The notes under the pieces were generated by a model. It made no database searches. It saw only the letters and a program-made list of their open reading frames with translations, and was not told the DNA's origin. From Mercenaria mercenaria (taxonomy: Eukaryota > Mollusca > Bivalvia > Venerida > Veneridae), in NCBI RefSeq assembly GCF_021730395.1, contig NC_069369.1:63577501-63641500 (forward strand): 64,000 nucleotides of DNA, given 5' to 3'. The position numbers were made by a program, and so were the translations under genes. This document shows positions 50,601 to 59,355 of this stretch, one piece after another (the stretch's first letter is position 1; each line of letters opens with the position of its first letter).

Positions 50601-53600
50601 CAGCATGGATCCTGATCAGACTACGTGGATATGCAGGCTGGTCTGGATCCATTCTGGTCACAAACCCACTATGTTGGTTTTCTCATGGCGTGGCTCATAT
50701 ATGAATATGAACAAATGCTACACATAGTTATGTAAACATTGAATTAACAAGTTTATGAAGTCAACAGTACTATGCATTGGTTAAATATAGACACACTGTA
50801 TGTATGTAAGGCTGAACACAGTATAAATGTTAAATTCCTCTAAGACACTGGAAGATTTTTCAACAATCTGCTGTTTAGTACTGCATGACATAAAATTATG
50901 AATGTAGCTCTACATACACAGTTGATTTATACGTTATTAAGCAAAGTTAAATATATTTATTGATGATTTTCTACAGTAATTACCTAAATATTAAATATTT
51001 TAGTGAAGATATATTTTATGCAACTATATAAGTTGAAAAAAGCCACCTCCAGGAAGAATATTTTGAAATGATACTTTTACTTGAAAATTTATGTGGAAAA
51101 TGAAGGAAATAGATGTTAAAATGAATTCTTTATTTTATAAAAAATGTTGTTGCCATGGAAACATAATTTGAGTATTAAGTTTATCTGCTTTCATACCAGA
51201 GTAATATGACTTTTAATTATAATTATGTAAACAATTTAATGTTATATAATTATCACTGATACTTTTAATTTTCAATTTACACTGTCACTGAGCAATGCAT
51301 CTTAAGTACATTTGAGGTTGAATGACACATTACAAATATTAGATATTTATGGAATTACTTTTAGATATTTTTGAGATGAATATAAATCAGAAAAATCACA
51401 AATTCTAGTTCTTCTAGAGAACTAATATATATTTTATAAATTTACATTTTTTTTATCAAATGTAGGCTAAAATGTCTGTTAAATTGACATTTAAAGCAAT
51501 TCTTGTATTTTGTTGCTATGGAAACATAAATTGTGTCAATTTTTTTAATATAAAATAGCATATTTATAGCAAGAATGCATTATCAACTGTGCTAATCATG
51601 TTAAATACTTTTGATATTGATGGCAAAATATGAAATTAAAATATATGATAAAAATAAATGATTTTAGTATTTGTCATTATTATTAAAAAATAAGTGCAAG
51701 TTTGCGATGGGGAGTTATTGTACCAAAAATGCTATAATTTTGTTATTTTAAAACATGCAGGTCTAAAGTTTTGAATTTATGTTAAGGACACATGTACAGT
51801 TCAGAATATGTGAAAAACTCAGTTTCCATAAAAATGTCATTTGGGACCATTTTGTCATGGCTTGTCACATATGATCCTTTGTTTAATGTAAATGCATCAA
51901 ATAAAAATTAAATGCTAATAAAACATTGGAAAATTTCAACGGTCATCTGCATATGTCTCTAAATTATTTTTAGTACTTGTAGCATGTTTAACTGTTTAAA
52001 TGTTGAGTTCTGCTAAACCGTGGCTAGAGGATGCGGACGGTAGCATCCATTTCAACTACCGTCGATGAACAGGCTCAATCAAACCGAGCCTGCAACATTT
52101 TCGTTTTTGTCGGGTTGATCGACCTGTGGAGTTTCCAGTTTTCTTATTTTACTATTGTTAACTAACGAATTCATGCAATTTTCAACTACCATCATAAAAG
52201 ACTTGGTTAAGGTCGCTGACTTTTAATCAATTGCTACTCATTGCTGTTGGTTCGAAAATCCCTTGGGTGTAGAATTCTTTCATATGAGGTCGCCATTTAG
52301 CTGGCTTTATGAATGTTGGTATTTCTTCCCAGATTTCACAAGTGAAGCTCCAGGGCTCTCTTCCTCAACCATCAAAAGCTAGAAAGTCACCATCTAACAA
52401 ACTGCGTCGGTGTGAAGTCTAACCCAACAAAAAAGTTTGAAAATAACCATATGAGTCGGTATTAAGTTAGACCCAACAAAAAGGTGGAAAGTCACAAGAT
52501 GCCCTTAATGGTGTCAAAAGGGAAGTAAAATAGAGAAAAATGGAAACTGCACAGGTCGCTCAACACGACAAAAACGAAAATGTTGCAGGCTCGGTTTGAT
52601 TGAGCCTGTTCAGTACGTCATACAAAACATATCTAACCTTTAAATGCTGGAACAAGTCGTGCCCATGTCTCCACGCTTCCAATACTCATAAATTGTCCTA
52701 GACCTAACTCCAGCATGAATACAGGTATACCGCATGTTACAAGGCAAACAATATAGGGGATCAAAAAGGCACCTATAAGGCAGATTAAACCAAACTGAAT
52801 TTAACTTTTAATATAAACTATTAAACAAAGAACTAAAAGTATGATCTAATGGGATAGAAAAATAACATTTTGTTGGATTAATTTATACCTATATATTTTA
52901 GCTTAAATGAAAATAGACATTGAAATCTATTTCGATCACACTTCAGTACTACTGCCCACTGGCACCAGACCAGAATGAAAATGCCTCTTTACATGTTATA
53001 CCCTACCCATAGGTATACTATAAGAACCATGGTCATGAACGGGAAAGTGCACTAACCCATTTCAATCGTACATTTCATACCTAAAACGCGCAGTTCATTG
53101 CATGGGTACCAAGTATATTGGACAAGCGGTAATTAATCTTCAATCGTGCACCAGTCACATTGTCTCAATATTATTTTCAGATTGCAGGGATATTCCGCTT
53201 AATTTATGTTTTCGTCAACGTTACAGAAAAAAAAAAACTTCCGGTCTAGAGGTCACAGCAGTGTGCACATGTTAGGCGAAATGTAAACAAGCAAAATATA
53301 GAATGCAAATTATTCAGATTTGCAATAAAACTAGAAATGATGAATGAAATTGATCTTAGATATGATATTGAATTTGCAGTCATACATTGGTATTGTACAT
53401 ATATGCTGCATATACACATTTTAAATAGCGTACACGTGTAGTTAAACGACCACTGTTTGACATATATTTCCGCATCAGCCAATCAGAATAGCTTTGTTAT
53501 CTAGACCGGAACTTCACTAGGGAAGTTCAACCAAGTTTTGTTGTAACGTTGAAAAAAAAACCTTTAAACTACGCGTTGGTCCTCTAAGATAAGAAATATT

Positions 53601-56350
53601 GAAGAAATGTGGCCGGTACACAATGGACGATAAATAAGCACTTGTACAATATCCATAATACTCATTTAGCGAACTGCGCGTTTTATGTATGAAATGCGCG
53701 ATTTAAATGGGTCAGTACATTTTCCCGTTCATGACCATGGTTCTTACAGTATACCTAGGGTACAGTGGCATTTTCATTTTGGTCTGGTGCCAGTGCTTTT
53801 GCCAGATTTGAAGGTACTCATCCGTAAGGATCAGAAAACTCGACGCGGCTGACATATTAATGATATACAAAGACAGGCACACCTATACTGTATGTCAGAT
53901 GTTCGAAGTAAGTTGAAGCTATTCCTAAAGTAGAAAAAATTAACGACAATTCTGTGGCCTGTTTCACAGAGTTCGAATTCTATCCTAAGTATTAACTAAT
54001 GCCATTTTATGAAGATGTCCTTAATTCAAAATTATACAATTACAGTCATAATTTTGTTTTTCTCTTGTTCTAGGAATAAACAAATATTTTAACTTTAAAA
54101 TGATTAACGTGACACACTTCACACCAAACTCCTAAAATTGTCCTAAATAAGCTTCGTGAAACGCCCAATCCAGAGGTCTAGCATGGTTTGTATTTTGAAT
54201 TTGGTTGAATTTTGGGCATATGTTATTGATGTTTTACTTTGATTTCTTCACAGGTTAAAGTTATCAATTTTTCAATGATTCTATGGCGTTACATTAAAAA
54301 GATGTGTTTAAACCTCTGAAATGATACCAAATTTAAGTATACATTTCTAAGCTGCATTACCTTATATAGATGTACACACCTGATACTGCCAAATATCTTG
54401 CGAAAGTAAAACGAGTCTGCTGTTATTTAGCTTAGTTGCACTCAAAGAACTTAGTATGAAGTTCGAACTGCAAAGTGAAAATTGTGAAGTCACAACAGGA
54501 CTTTCTTACAGCGTAGTATTTTCCCATTTCTATAGAAATTAAAATGATATCCAGAGTTAATTATATTCTGCAAACCTGATTCGTTTATTCCTTGCCTACA
54601 AGCCCTTATTAGAGCGATGAGCAAATTGTGTCAAGAAAGAGGAGTTCCTTGAAAAAATTGGCCGATGATTTTGCGACTACAGAGTGAATAATACAAATAT
54701 ATATGTATATAAAATGACAATATATAACCACCCATCTTTCCTAAGTCTTGTATGTATTTCCAATTAGTACGGAGTTGTCAATAATGAGCTTTTAGTTTGA
54801 CGTTCAATGGCAACGTTAGTTTGTAAACACTAGCAAAAAAACCATTTATTGTTTAATCAAAGTTTCTACTTCATTTAAGGTTGTTTGGCCACTTTATATG
54901 GCGTTTTTTATTTACATTATACAGGAAACAAATTCGATGTTTGACACCTTGTATTTATATAATGTGAAAAAAAATATTCTTACAAGATTAATTTCAGAAA
55001 ACACATTCTGTACTTTCATGGAGAAAAGTTTCAAAAAGAGCAATATCTCCTTTGTGTTTTCCGCCTATAGTATTTAATCATTTTACCTAATTAAACAATC
55101 TAGGTTTATTAACTATAATATTAAATAAATATTAAGTTTTTGATGTTTTCGCTAAAATGCTTCATTTTTTGCAGATACTGGACTTAAGACATATATCTAA
55201 TAAGCTAAGAAAAGCTTATTTCCTTAAGCAAAACTCTACAATTTAATTTTACTATGATATTAATTTGATGGAAAACACGGGTTTTAAGAAAATAACAATT
55301 CGTGTTAGTCTCTCGGCTTGTCATAGAAATCTGCTGAATTGTAGTGGAACATACTTCACTCAGCATAAAAAGGGGACATAAGTTACAGGTAAATGGAAAT
55401 GAATGTTTAAGGTTTGCCCTGACATATGCTTTCTTTTGGAATGTTGTCCTTTTTTATTTAATTCAGACATTTTTTTTTTAATTCATCGCATACATTAAAC
55501 AAAAAAGTAAGTTCACCAGATTTTAACGTTATATATTAGAAATGCATACTGGTTTTAAAAGAAAAAAAAATCGAAGTAAGCACCCGTTTCTTATCTTACC
55601 CATTCCCCTTTAAAGCTTCAATTCTGTTTTGTAAAATTATCAAATAAAAACTGTAAAAAACAACTCAGTATATTTGGCTTTTGAGATAACAATGAAAATA
55701 ATTACTAGATACTGTGTAAAGAATTCGAAAATGTTGTGAGGACTTATTTAACCCTTAGCCTGCTAAATTTCTATAATGGACTGGTCCATCATTCAATTTG
55801 GGCAATACCATTTATTATTCGAAGGGGTGTTCACTGAAAATTTACTGACTGAATAGCGAACAGTGCAGACCATGATCAGACTGCACGGATGTGCAGGCTG
55901 ATCTTGGTCTGCACTGGTCGCAAAGGCAGAATCACTTGCCGCCAGCAGGCTAAGGGTTAAACAAGTCCACTTAAATTGTTAAAAGGTAGAGTTACAAACA
56001 GAATATAAAACCTCACGTTTGTGGAAAATTATAACATATGTTGTTAAATTGTGGCACGGTCGTGTCTGTTTTCACATTTATAACCAGCTTAACATTTGGG
56101 CGTCATACATACCTCCTCCATTCTTGTAGCACAAGTATGGAAATCTCCAAATATTTCCAAGCCCAACAGCGCATCCTACACAGGCTAGAATAAAATCCAA
56201 TTTTCTTGACCATTGGTCCCTCTTGAGTTTAGAATGAAGGAGTTGTCCAACATCGGATGAAAACTTTCCTTCTTCGTTGCATAACATATCATTATCCGGT
56301 AAAACTTTGTCTTTCAGTTCATGTTTTACCTCCAAATGTATGTCATTCAT
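35582..56350 (-). CDS. SLC6 Na+/Cl- dependent transporter (taurine/GABA/creatine branch), 11 exons, C-terminus missing
   Basis: Exons in transcript order: 56350-56113, 52772-52638, 47404-47260, 45445-45341, 42201-42069, 41706-41572, 40308-40205, 39029-38905, 36846-36734, 36384-36247 and 35684-35582. All have AG/GT ends and matching phases, giving 491 codons. The product is a plasma-membrane symporter. Visible are TM1 '[20 protein letters not shown]', the EL2 disulfide pair (PWSHC...NTDRC) with sequons NAS, NVS and NRT, the TM6 'GTQVFYSY' (Na+/Cl- ligands), the TM7 'INSCTSF' and the TM8 'GFDSQ'. 'CYKNGGGAFLIPY', 'ILLIRGVTL', '[12 protein letters not shown]' and '[12 protein letters not shown]' place it nearer TauT/GAT/CreaT than monoamine carriers. 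Family length is about 600-630, so TM11, TM12 and the tail (about 110-130 residues) are unaccounted for. The substrate is inferred; taurine is plausible because marine bivalves use it as an osmolyte. Confidence 0.92.
35712..36005 (+). mobile_element. tRNA-derived SINE
   Basis: The head has an A-box-like 'gcagtagtaggtagac' and a good B-box 'GGTTCGATTCCC' (35762-35773). The body includes 'aataaattgttccgtccatt' and ends about 'attcgttgggatagg'. It lies in the intron between SLC6 exons 10 and 11, opposite in strand to the gene. The end is approximate. Confidence 0.65.
36247..36384 (-). CDS. SLC6 exon 10 (TM8 end to TM9)
   Basis: 46 codons, phase 0-0: [20 protein letters not shown] through [20 protein letters not shown]. 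It continues the TM8 sodium-site segment and carries TM9. Confidence 0.9.
36734..36846 (-). CDS. SLC6 exon 9 (EL4 and TM8)
   Basis: Phase 1 in, phase 0 out: (G)[20 protein letters not shown]... to LLLGFDSQ. The Asp-Ser of GFDSQ is the conserved Na2-site element. Confidence 0.92.
36847..38904. other. SLC6 intron 8
   Basis: Contains a repeat at about 38250-38400 shared with 52005-52150 and 52525-52615, and a T-poor stretch at about 38440-38800 of unknown class. Otherwise AT-rich; no exon found between. Confidence 0.5.
38250..38400 (+). repeat. short interspersed repeat, shared with two sites at 52.0-52.6 kb
   Basis: Shares 'gtggaaactccacaggtcgc', 'aaaacgaaaatgttgcatgc' and 'cggtagtggaaatgcatgct' with 52005-52150 (inverted) and partly with 52525-52615. 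No coding content; probably a MITE-type family. Confidence 0.65.
38905..39029 (-). CDS. SLC6 exon 8 (TM7)
   Basis: Phase 2 in, phase 1 out: (R)[20 protein letters not shown]... to VGEVVSSG. The Asn of 'INSCTSF' is the TM7 sodium-site residue of the family. Confidence 0.9.
39410..39621 (-). mobile_element. tRNA-derived SINE
   Basis: The minus strand begins 'gggacctccgtagccgagtg' and 'gttaaggtcgctgac' (Ser/Leu-type tRNA head with A-box), then B-box 'gtgttcgaacctc', a body with 'cttcatgtgaggaagccaa', and ends near 'aaagttggagagtcac'. Same family as 52190-52435. Confidence 0.75.
39924..40094. mobile_element. foldback MITE, deleted copy
   Basis: A family member with 'tagcgaacagcatggatcct' and 'aggctggtctggatccatgc', ending in '..gctgctca'; its left arm is shortened compared with 59126-59355. 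Lies in SLC6 intron 7. Confidence 0.75.
40205..40308 (-). CDS. SLC6 exon 7 (TM6)
   Basis: Phase 0 in, phase 2 out: [20 protein letters not shown]... to NNNFYR. It contains the unwound TM6 segment with the chloride/sodium ligands Gln and Ser. Confidence 0.92.
41572..41706 (-). CDS. SLC6 exon 6 (TM5 and EL3)
   Basis: 45 codons, phase 0-0: [20 protein letters not shown]..., then [18 protein letters not shown]. 'FPY...ILLIRGVTL' is diagnostic for the family. Confidence 0.92.
42069..42201 (-). CDS. SLC6 exon 5 (TM4)
   Basis: Phase 2 in, phase 0 out: (E)[20 protein letters not shown]... to GVRVSGK. 'FWE.KVL.IS.GI' spans the exon 4/5 junction and is the family's EL2-TM4 signature. Confidence 0.9.
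43138..44475 (+). mobile_element. mariner (DD34D) DNA transposon, nearly complete
   Basis: 1,338 bp flanked by TA on both sides (43136-43137 and 44476-44477). TIRs of about 30 bp: left CGAGGAGTGTTCGATATGAA..., right end reverse complement CGAGGGATGTTCGAAATGAA.... It lies in SLC6 intron 4, on the opposite strand. The intact ends and single coding lesion suggest a young insertion. Confidence 0.95.
43331..44405 (+). pseudogene. mariner transposase, one frameshift
   Basis: Start ATG at 43331 ([11 protein letters not shown]). An N-terminal helix-turn-helix pair covers about residues 1-110 ('[14 protein letters not shown]', 'GRPKS', '[18 protein letters not shown]'), then '[10 protein letters not shown]'. 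Catalytic Asps are in [22 protein letters not shown] and [10 protein letters not shown], with 34 residues between the second and third (DD34D). It ends EYFEGMK. One frame change near 43883-43892 (a run of A and C, 'taaacagcaaacgc') moves the reading by one base, consistent with a single inserted base; the rest would give about 357 residues, normal for mariner. As it stands the copy cannot make a full transposase. Confidence 0.93.
45341..45445 (-). CDS. SLC6 exon 4 (EL2, glycosylation sites)
   Basis: Phase 2 in, phase 2 out: (R)[10 protein letters not shown]..., with sequons N-A-S, N-V-S and N-R-T, then IDSAVEFWE. The first Cys pairs with the Cys of PWSHC in exon 3. It follows exon 3 directly in frame. 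Confidence 0.88.
45446..47259. other. SLC6 intron 3
   Basis: AT-rich, with one tRNA-like sequence (46334-46425, minus). No exon supported. Confidence 0.5.
46334..46425 (-). repeat. tRNA-like pseudogene / SINE head
   Basis: The minus strand reads 'cgctattggttacgacgacg' (A-box region), then 'cagggttcgattcccgatgc' (B-box GGTTCGATTCC), followed by a T-run. The acceptor stem does not pair convincingly, so it is a tRNA-derived relic rather than a functional tRNA. Confidence 0.55.
47260..47404 (-). CDS. SLC6 exon 3 (TM3)
   Basis: Phase 1 in, phase 2 out: (G)[20 protein letters not shown]... to [12 protein letters not shown]. It contains the conserved TM3 Tyr pair and the first EL2 Cys. Confidence 0.92.
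47509..47516. promoter_or_regulatory. perfect CRE palindrome TGACGTCA
   Basis: About 105 bp from SLC6 exon 3 and about 250-300 bp upstream of the first GT donor of the candidate + strand transcript (47815). A second ACGT core ('atgacgtag') precedes it. A CREB/ATF site is the usual reading; activity is unproven. Confidence 0.3.
50463..50697. mobile_element. foldback MITE, full copy
   Basis: Outer arms 'gccgtgccatgagaaaacca' and (reverse) 'gccacgccatgagaaaacca'. Inner arms carry 'gcatggatccagaccagcct' and 'cagcatggatcctgatcaga'. Same family as 59126-59355 and 39924-40094. It can fold almost end to end. Confidence 0.85.
51147..51534. promoter_or_regulatory. two X-box-like motifs
   Basis: 'gttgccatggaaac' (about 51148-51161) and 'gttgctatggaaac' (about 51512-51525) resemble RFX X-boxes (GTNRCC-N-RGYAAC) with one or two mismatches each. 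They may simply be words of a repeat. Confidence 0.2.
52005..52615. repeat. inverted pair of a short repeat flanking a SINE
   Basis: 52005-52150 is the inverted form of the repeat at 38250-38400. 52525-52615 is its direct, shorter form ('acaggtcgctcaacacgaca', 'gaaaatgttgcaggctcggt'). The two form inverted arms of about 85 bp around the SINE at 52190-52435. Confidence 0.65.
52190..52435 (+). mobile_element. tRNA-derived SINE, diverged
   Basis: 'gacttggttaaggtcgctga' (A-box region), 'gttggttcgaaaatccc' (B-box region), 'catatgaggtcgccatttag' and 'cttcctcaaccatcaaaagc' match the family of 39410-39621. It is nested between inverted repeats. Confidence 0.6.
52638..52772 (-). CDS. SLC6 exon 2 (TM1 end, TM2)
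   Basis: Phase 1 in, phase 1 out: (G)[20 protein letters not shown], then [16 protein letters not shown] to VPAFK. 'GIP.F.LEL.LGQ' is the TM2 signature. Confidence 0.93.
52957..53795. mobile_element. 839-bp foldback element with arms of about 300 bp
   Basis: Left arm from 52957 (cactggcaccagacca...) through 'accatggtcatgaacgggaa' to 'ttccggtctag' (about 53253). The reverse complement of about 53495-53795 has the same words in the same order. The centre is about 240 bp. It lies in SLC6 intron 1. The 78-codon minus frame at 53246-53482 spans the centre and shows no known domain. Confidence 0.85.
53796..55746. other. SLC6 intron 1, no gene seen
   Basis: AT-rich with homopolymer runs; no exon, tRNA-like or clear inverted repeat found. 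Confidence 0.45.
55747..55961. mobile_element. 215-bp MITE with 17-bp TIRs
   Basis: Begins and (inverted) ends with TTTAACCCTTAGCCTGC. The interior carries 'atagcgaacagtgcagacca' and 'cggatgtgcaggctgatctt', loosely related to the 'gcgaacagcatgg' foldback family. Confidence 0.8.
56113..56350 (-). CDS. SLC6 exon 1 (initiator Met, N-tail, TM1)
   Basis: The ATG at 56350 gives [15 protein letters not shown]..., a 49-residue or so hydrophilic cytosolic N-tail, then [20 protein letters not shown] and [16 protein letters not shown]. The donor 'GGAG|gtatgt' lies at 56112-56111, phase 1. The read-through beyond the donor is short. 79 codons plus one base. Confidence 0.93.
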
Positions 56351-59125
56351 CTCTTTTTATTGAATATTAAATTTAAAAAAATGTTTTGCGCTAGAAATCA
56401 TGTATTTTCCGTCATAAAACTAAAAGACTACAATGAATACGTTTCACTTTTCAGTTTGGTGCTACAAAAGTTCTGTTTCGTGATAACCTGCAATCAGACA
56501 CATTTAATTTATAATACAATATCATAATTATAATGTCGGTTTAAAAATATTGTTTTATTGAACCAAAGTTCAGTCTATTGTTCCGTCTAGAGCTACTAGA
56601 CCTTTATAACGGACACGGACAATGTAATCGCACTATGTACTATGGTCAAAGTCTGGGGAATTTCTCAAAACACAAAAACTGAAACACGTAACCACAGAGA
56701 TTTGTTTTATTTTTAAGATATTTTAAAGGTTTTCGCCAAATTATCAAGATACAACATATCTTTATAATTCTTTGCAGTGTTATCCTCTGCTGCGAATAAA
56801 TCTTGTCTCCAAGGAGAACACAGACGAAGACTTTATATTTACGTATACATCTAATGAAAAAAAAACATGTTCAGTTTAATACCTGTAATTTTATTTACTG
56901 CCTGCCATTTGATAAAATATCTTTTTTTATTTTTTTTTTATTTATGAGAATCATTTTGCCAGTCTATCAGCAAACAACGCAATTAAAACAAATTTCATCG
57001 TAGTGACAGAAAATACATTCTGAACTAATTTCATGGGACGGTAGCCGTTTCTTTGTATGGGTAAAACAATTCTGACCTCAACTGAAATAGCCCATGGATA
57101 GTTCTCTTCACTCAAATAAGTATAGTTTATGGCAGAACATTATCTATTAATTTAGATACAGGACTTTGAACCAAGCAGCTGTAATGCAATCACAAGCGGT
57201 TTTTAATAACCATGCTATTTCCCAAGTTTGGTGACAATATTTCATTCCAAACTTTAGTTATTGACCGAAAACATTTGTTTCTATTTTCAGTAACAAACAA
57301 GTTGAAATTAGCTGCAGCTACCCCATATATGGAAAGCTACCTATAATCAAAGTTTTGTCGTAACATCTCTTTGTTATTTACAGTAATTGAGCTCAATCAA
57401 TTTAAGCGAATAAGGATGTCTATATTGAACTCACGCCGACGTCGGTGTCGGTGTTGCTCTTTGCTCTCGGGTCAAAGTTAGCCACCTTCTAAATTTCCAT
57501 ATAATCATTAAACCTCATATTTTGTAATAGCGTTGGTTAAATGTTTAGCTGAACCTCCTCAATGCCTTTTACTACAGTCACTATAATAAAAAAGAATCAT
57601 TTCTTCAGGACTGATCTTGTTAAAGGGTAAATATCTCATAAATTATGCTCCAACTCTTTATGCATGTACAAGCGGCAATGGCTTCATCTCAAAAGTGTAA
57701 ATAGACAAGTAAGAACAAACAGTGAACCACATTATTTATTTTGTTAAAATGTAAGCTTTTCAAATAAATAGGTACTATTTCTGTGAAATACTAATGTTGT
57801 ACAAACCGGAACGGAATATATTGCAAAACTTAACATTCGTTTTGAACAGGACCTAAATCGCTACTCTCAAAAGCGCTAACGTTAAACAGTAAACCTCTGA
57901 AAATCGATCTTCATAAATGTAAGTTACAGTCATTTATGATTAGAACTATATACGTTTAATTCAAATAAGGTTCCAAATTGTTACAAAAAAGTAGTCTTTT
58001 TTACTACTAAGAGCCTTCTCGGAAGTATCATTTATTAGCAATTTCCTCCACTACCTTGCTAGCCATTAAACGTATGTAGATCCGGTGTTTACAGGCCGCG
58101 TTATAGCTGATATTGTTTCTAAATATCATTTTTCCTCAATCCCACTGACTCTTACACCCTGACCACCAAAACATGAGACAACAAATAAATAAGTTTTATG
58201 CTCTTCTTATATTTTAGTATTCTCCCAAACACACCCAGACCCTTTAACCTCCCTCATACACTCCTACACCAACCGTCAGTTATTTTTGTAATTTCTATTC
58301 ACATTCCTTTCTTTTTCAATTCCTTGTGTATATTTTAATTATTTTAGAACACACCATCCTTTCCCAAACAATTACAAATACGTCAAAGATTTGTGTTTTT
58401 CTGTAAGCATATACAGCATGCAGCTTTGCAGGGTTAAACTTTACCTCTACACAATTTAAAAGAAAATGCGCTATAATTATGATTATACATATTCTCAATA
58501 CACACTAAGTACAACAAGGTACCATGATTCCTAAAACATGTTTGAGAAAACCCCCAAAATTTGACTGAAGTATAGAGTACGTTTACATTTACATTTCCAT
58601 GTCCGTGTCCGTGATAAAGGTCTACTACTATGTCAGACCGTGATAGCTCATACTGGAAACGGTTAAGTTATGAAAAATGACGACACGACTCATATATATT
58701 TAGTAAGTCTTTAGATTTACTCCGGAAATCGTTTTACGTCTGGTATTTCCAAGATTCATGCACGCGCTGTGGGTATAAACAAAGCATTCTATAAATAGAT
58801 TGTACTATGTAGCTTTGAAATATGTCAAAATATTAAACTCAAACACGGACACAAATTCAACCTTATTGTATTAGTCCTATACATAATGACTTTAAAATAT
58901 CTGTCTTCAGTAAATAGTACCAGTTTTGCTTGTCAATTTAAAGAAATATTTGATGTATTAAACTTTAATAGTTTACGTAACAAATCCGGGATATGTGTAC
59001 CTACACTGATTTGGGAAAACCCACTTCCGGGTTAAGACTAATAGTTTTACTTTGCGATTTAGCCAAATGATCAATTTTTACATTCTATATTGTGACAAAT
59101 TACTTAATCGTTTTTCATATATAAA
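56351..59125. other. upstream of SLC6; no gene seen
   Basis: Would include the SLC6 promoter and any 5' UTR exons, but I cannot point to them. Contains a GTC/GGC-rich word cluster near 57432-57455 ('gccgacgtcggtgtcggtgt'). Confidence 0.4.
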
Positions 59126-59355
59126 TTGAGCGTGCCATGAGAAAATCAGCATAGTGGCTTTGCGACCAGCATGGATCCAGACCAGCCTGCGCAGTCTGGT
59201 CAGGATCCATGCTGTTCGCTTTTAAAGCCTACTGCAATTAGAGAAACCGTTAGCGAACAGCATGGATCCTGACCAGACTGCGCGGAAGCGCAGGCTGGTC
59301 TGGATCCACGCTGGTCGCAAAGCCACTATGTTGGTTTTCCCATGACACGGCTCAA
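59126..59355. mobile_element. foldback MITE, best copy
   Basis: Starts TTGAGCGTGCCATGAGAAAA and ends (inverted) TTGAGCCGTGTCATGGGAAA. Two inner long arms hold 'accagcatggatccagacca' and 'ctggtctggatccacgctgg'. 230 bp, nearly self-complementary. Confidence 0.88.

Larger units (their letters stand above)
47650..51930 (+). ncRNA. candidate spliced antisense-strand transcript in SLC6 intron 2
   Basis: A run of strong splice-site pairs lies on the + strand: donor 'ttatg|gtaagt' (47815); acceptor 'tttttcag|' 48427 with donor '|gtataa' 48513; acceptor 'ctacctag|' 49054 with donor '|gtaaga' 49200; acceptor 'ttatttcag|' 49561 with donor '|gtatat' 49658; acceptors near 49877 and 50068. Joined exons carry stops in all frames I tried (the first ATG gives about 16 codons), so if real it is non-coding or decayed. 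AATAAA signals lie at about 51899 and 51920. All of this is pattern inference. Confidence 0.3.

Noticed and set aside
53246-53482. 78-codon frame in the centre of the large foldback element
   Set aside because: Its ends fall in the inverted arms and the residues match no family I know.
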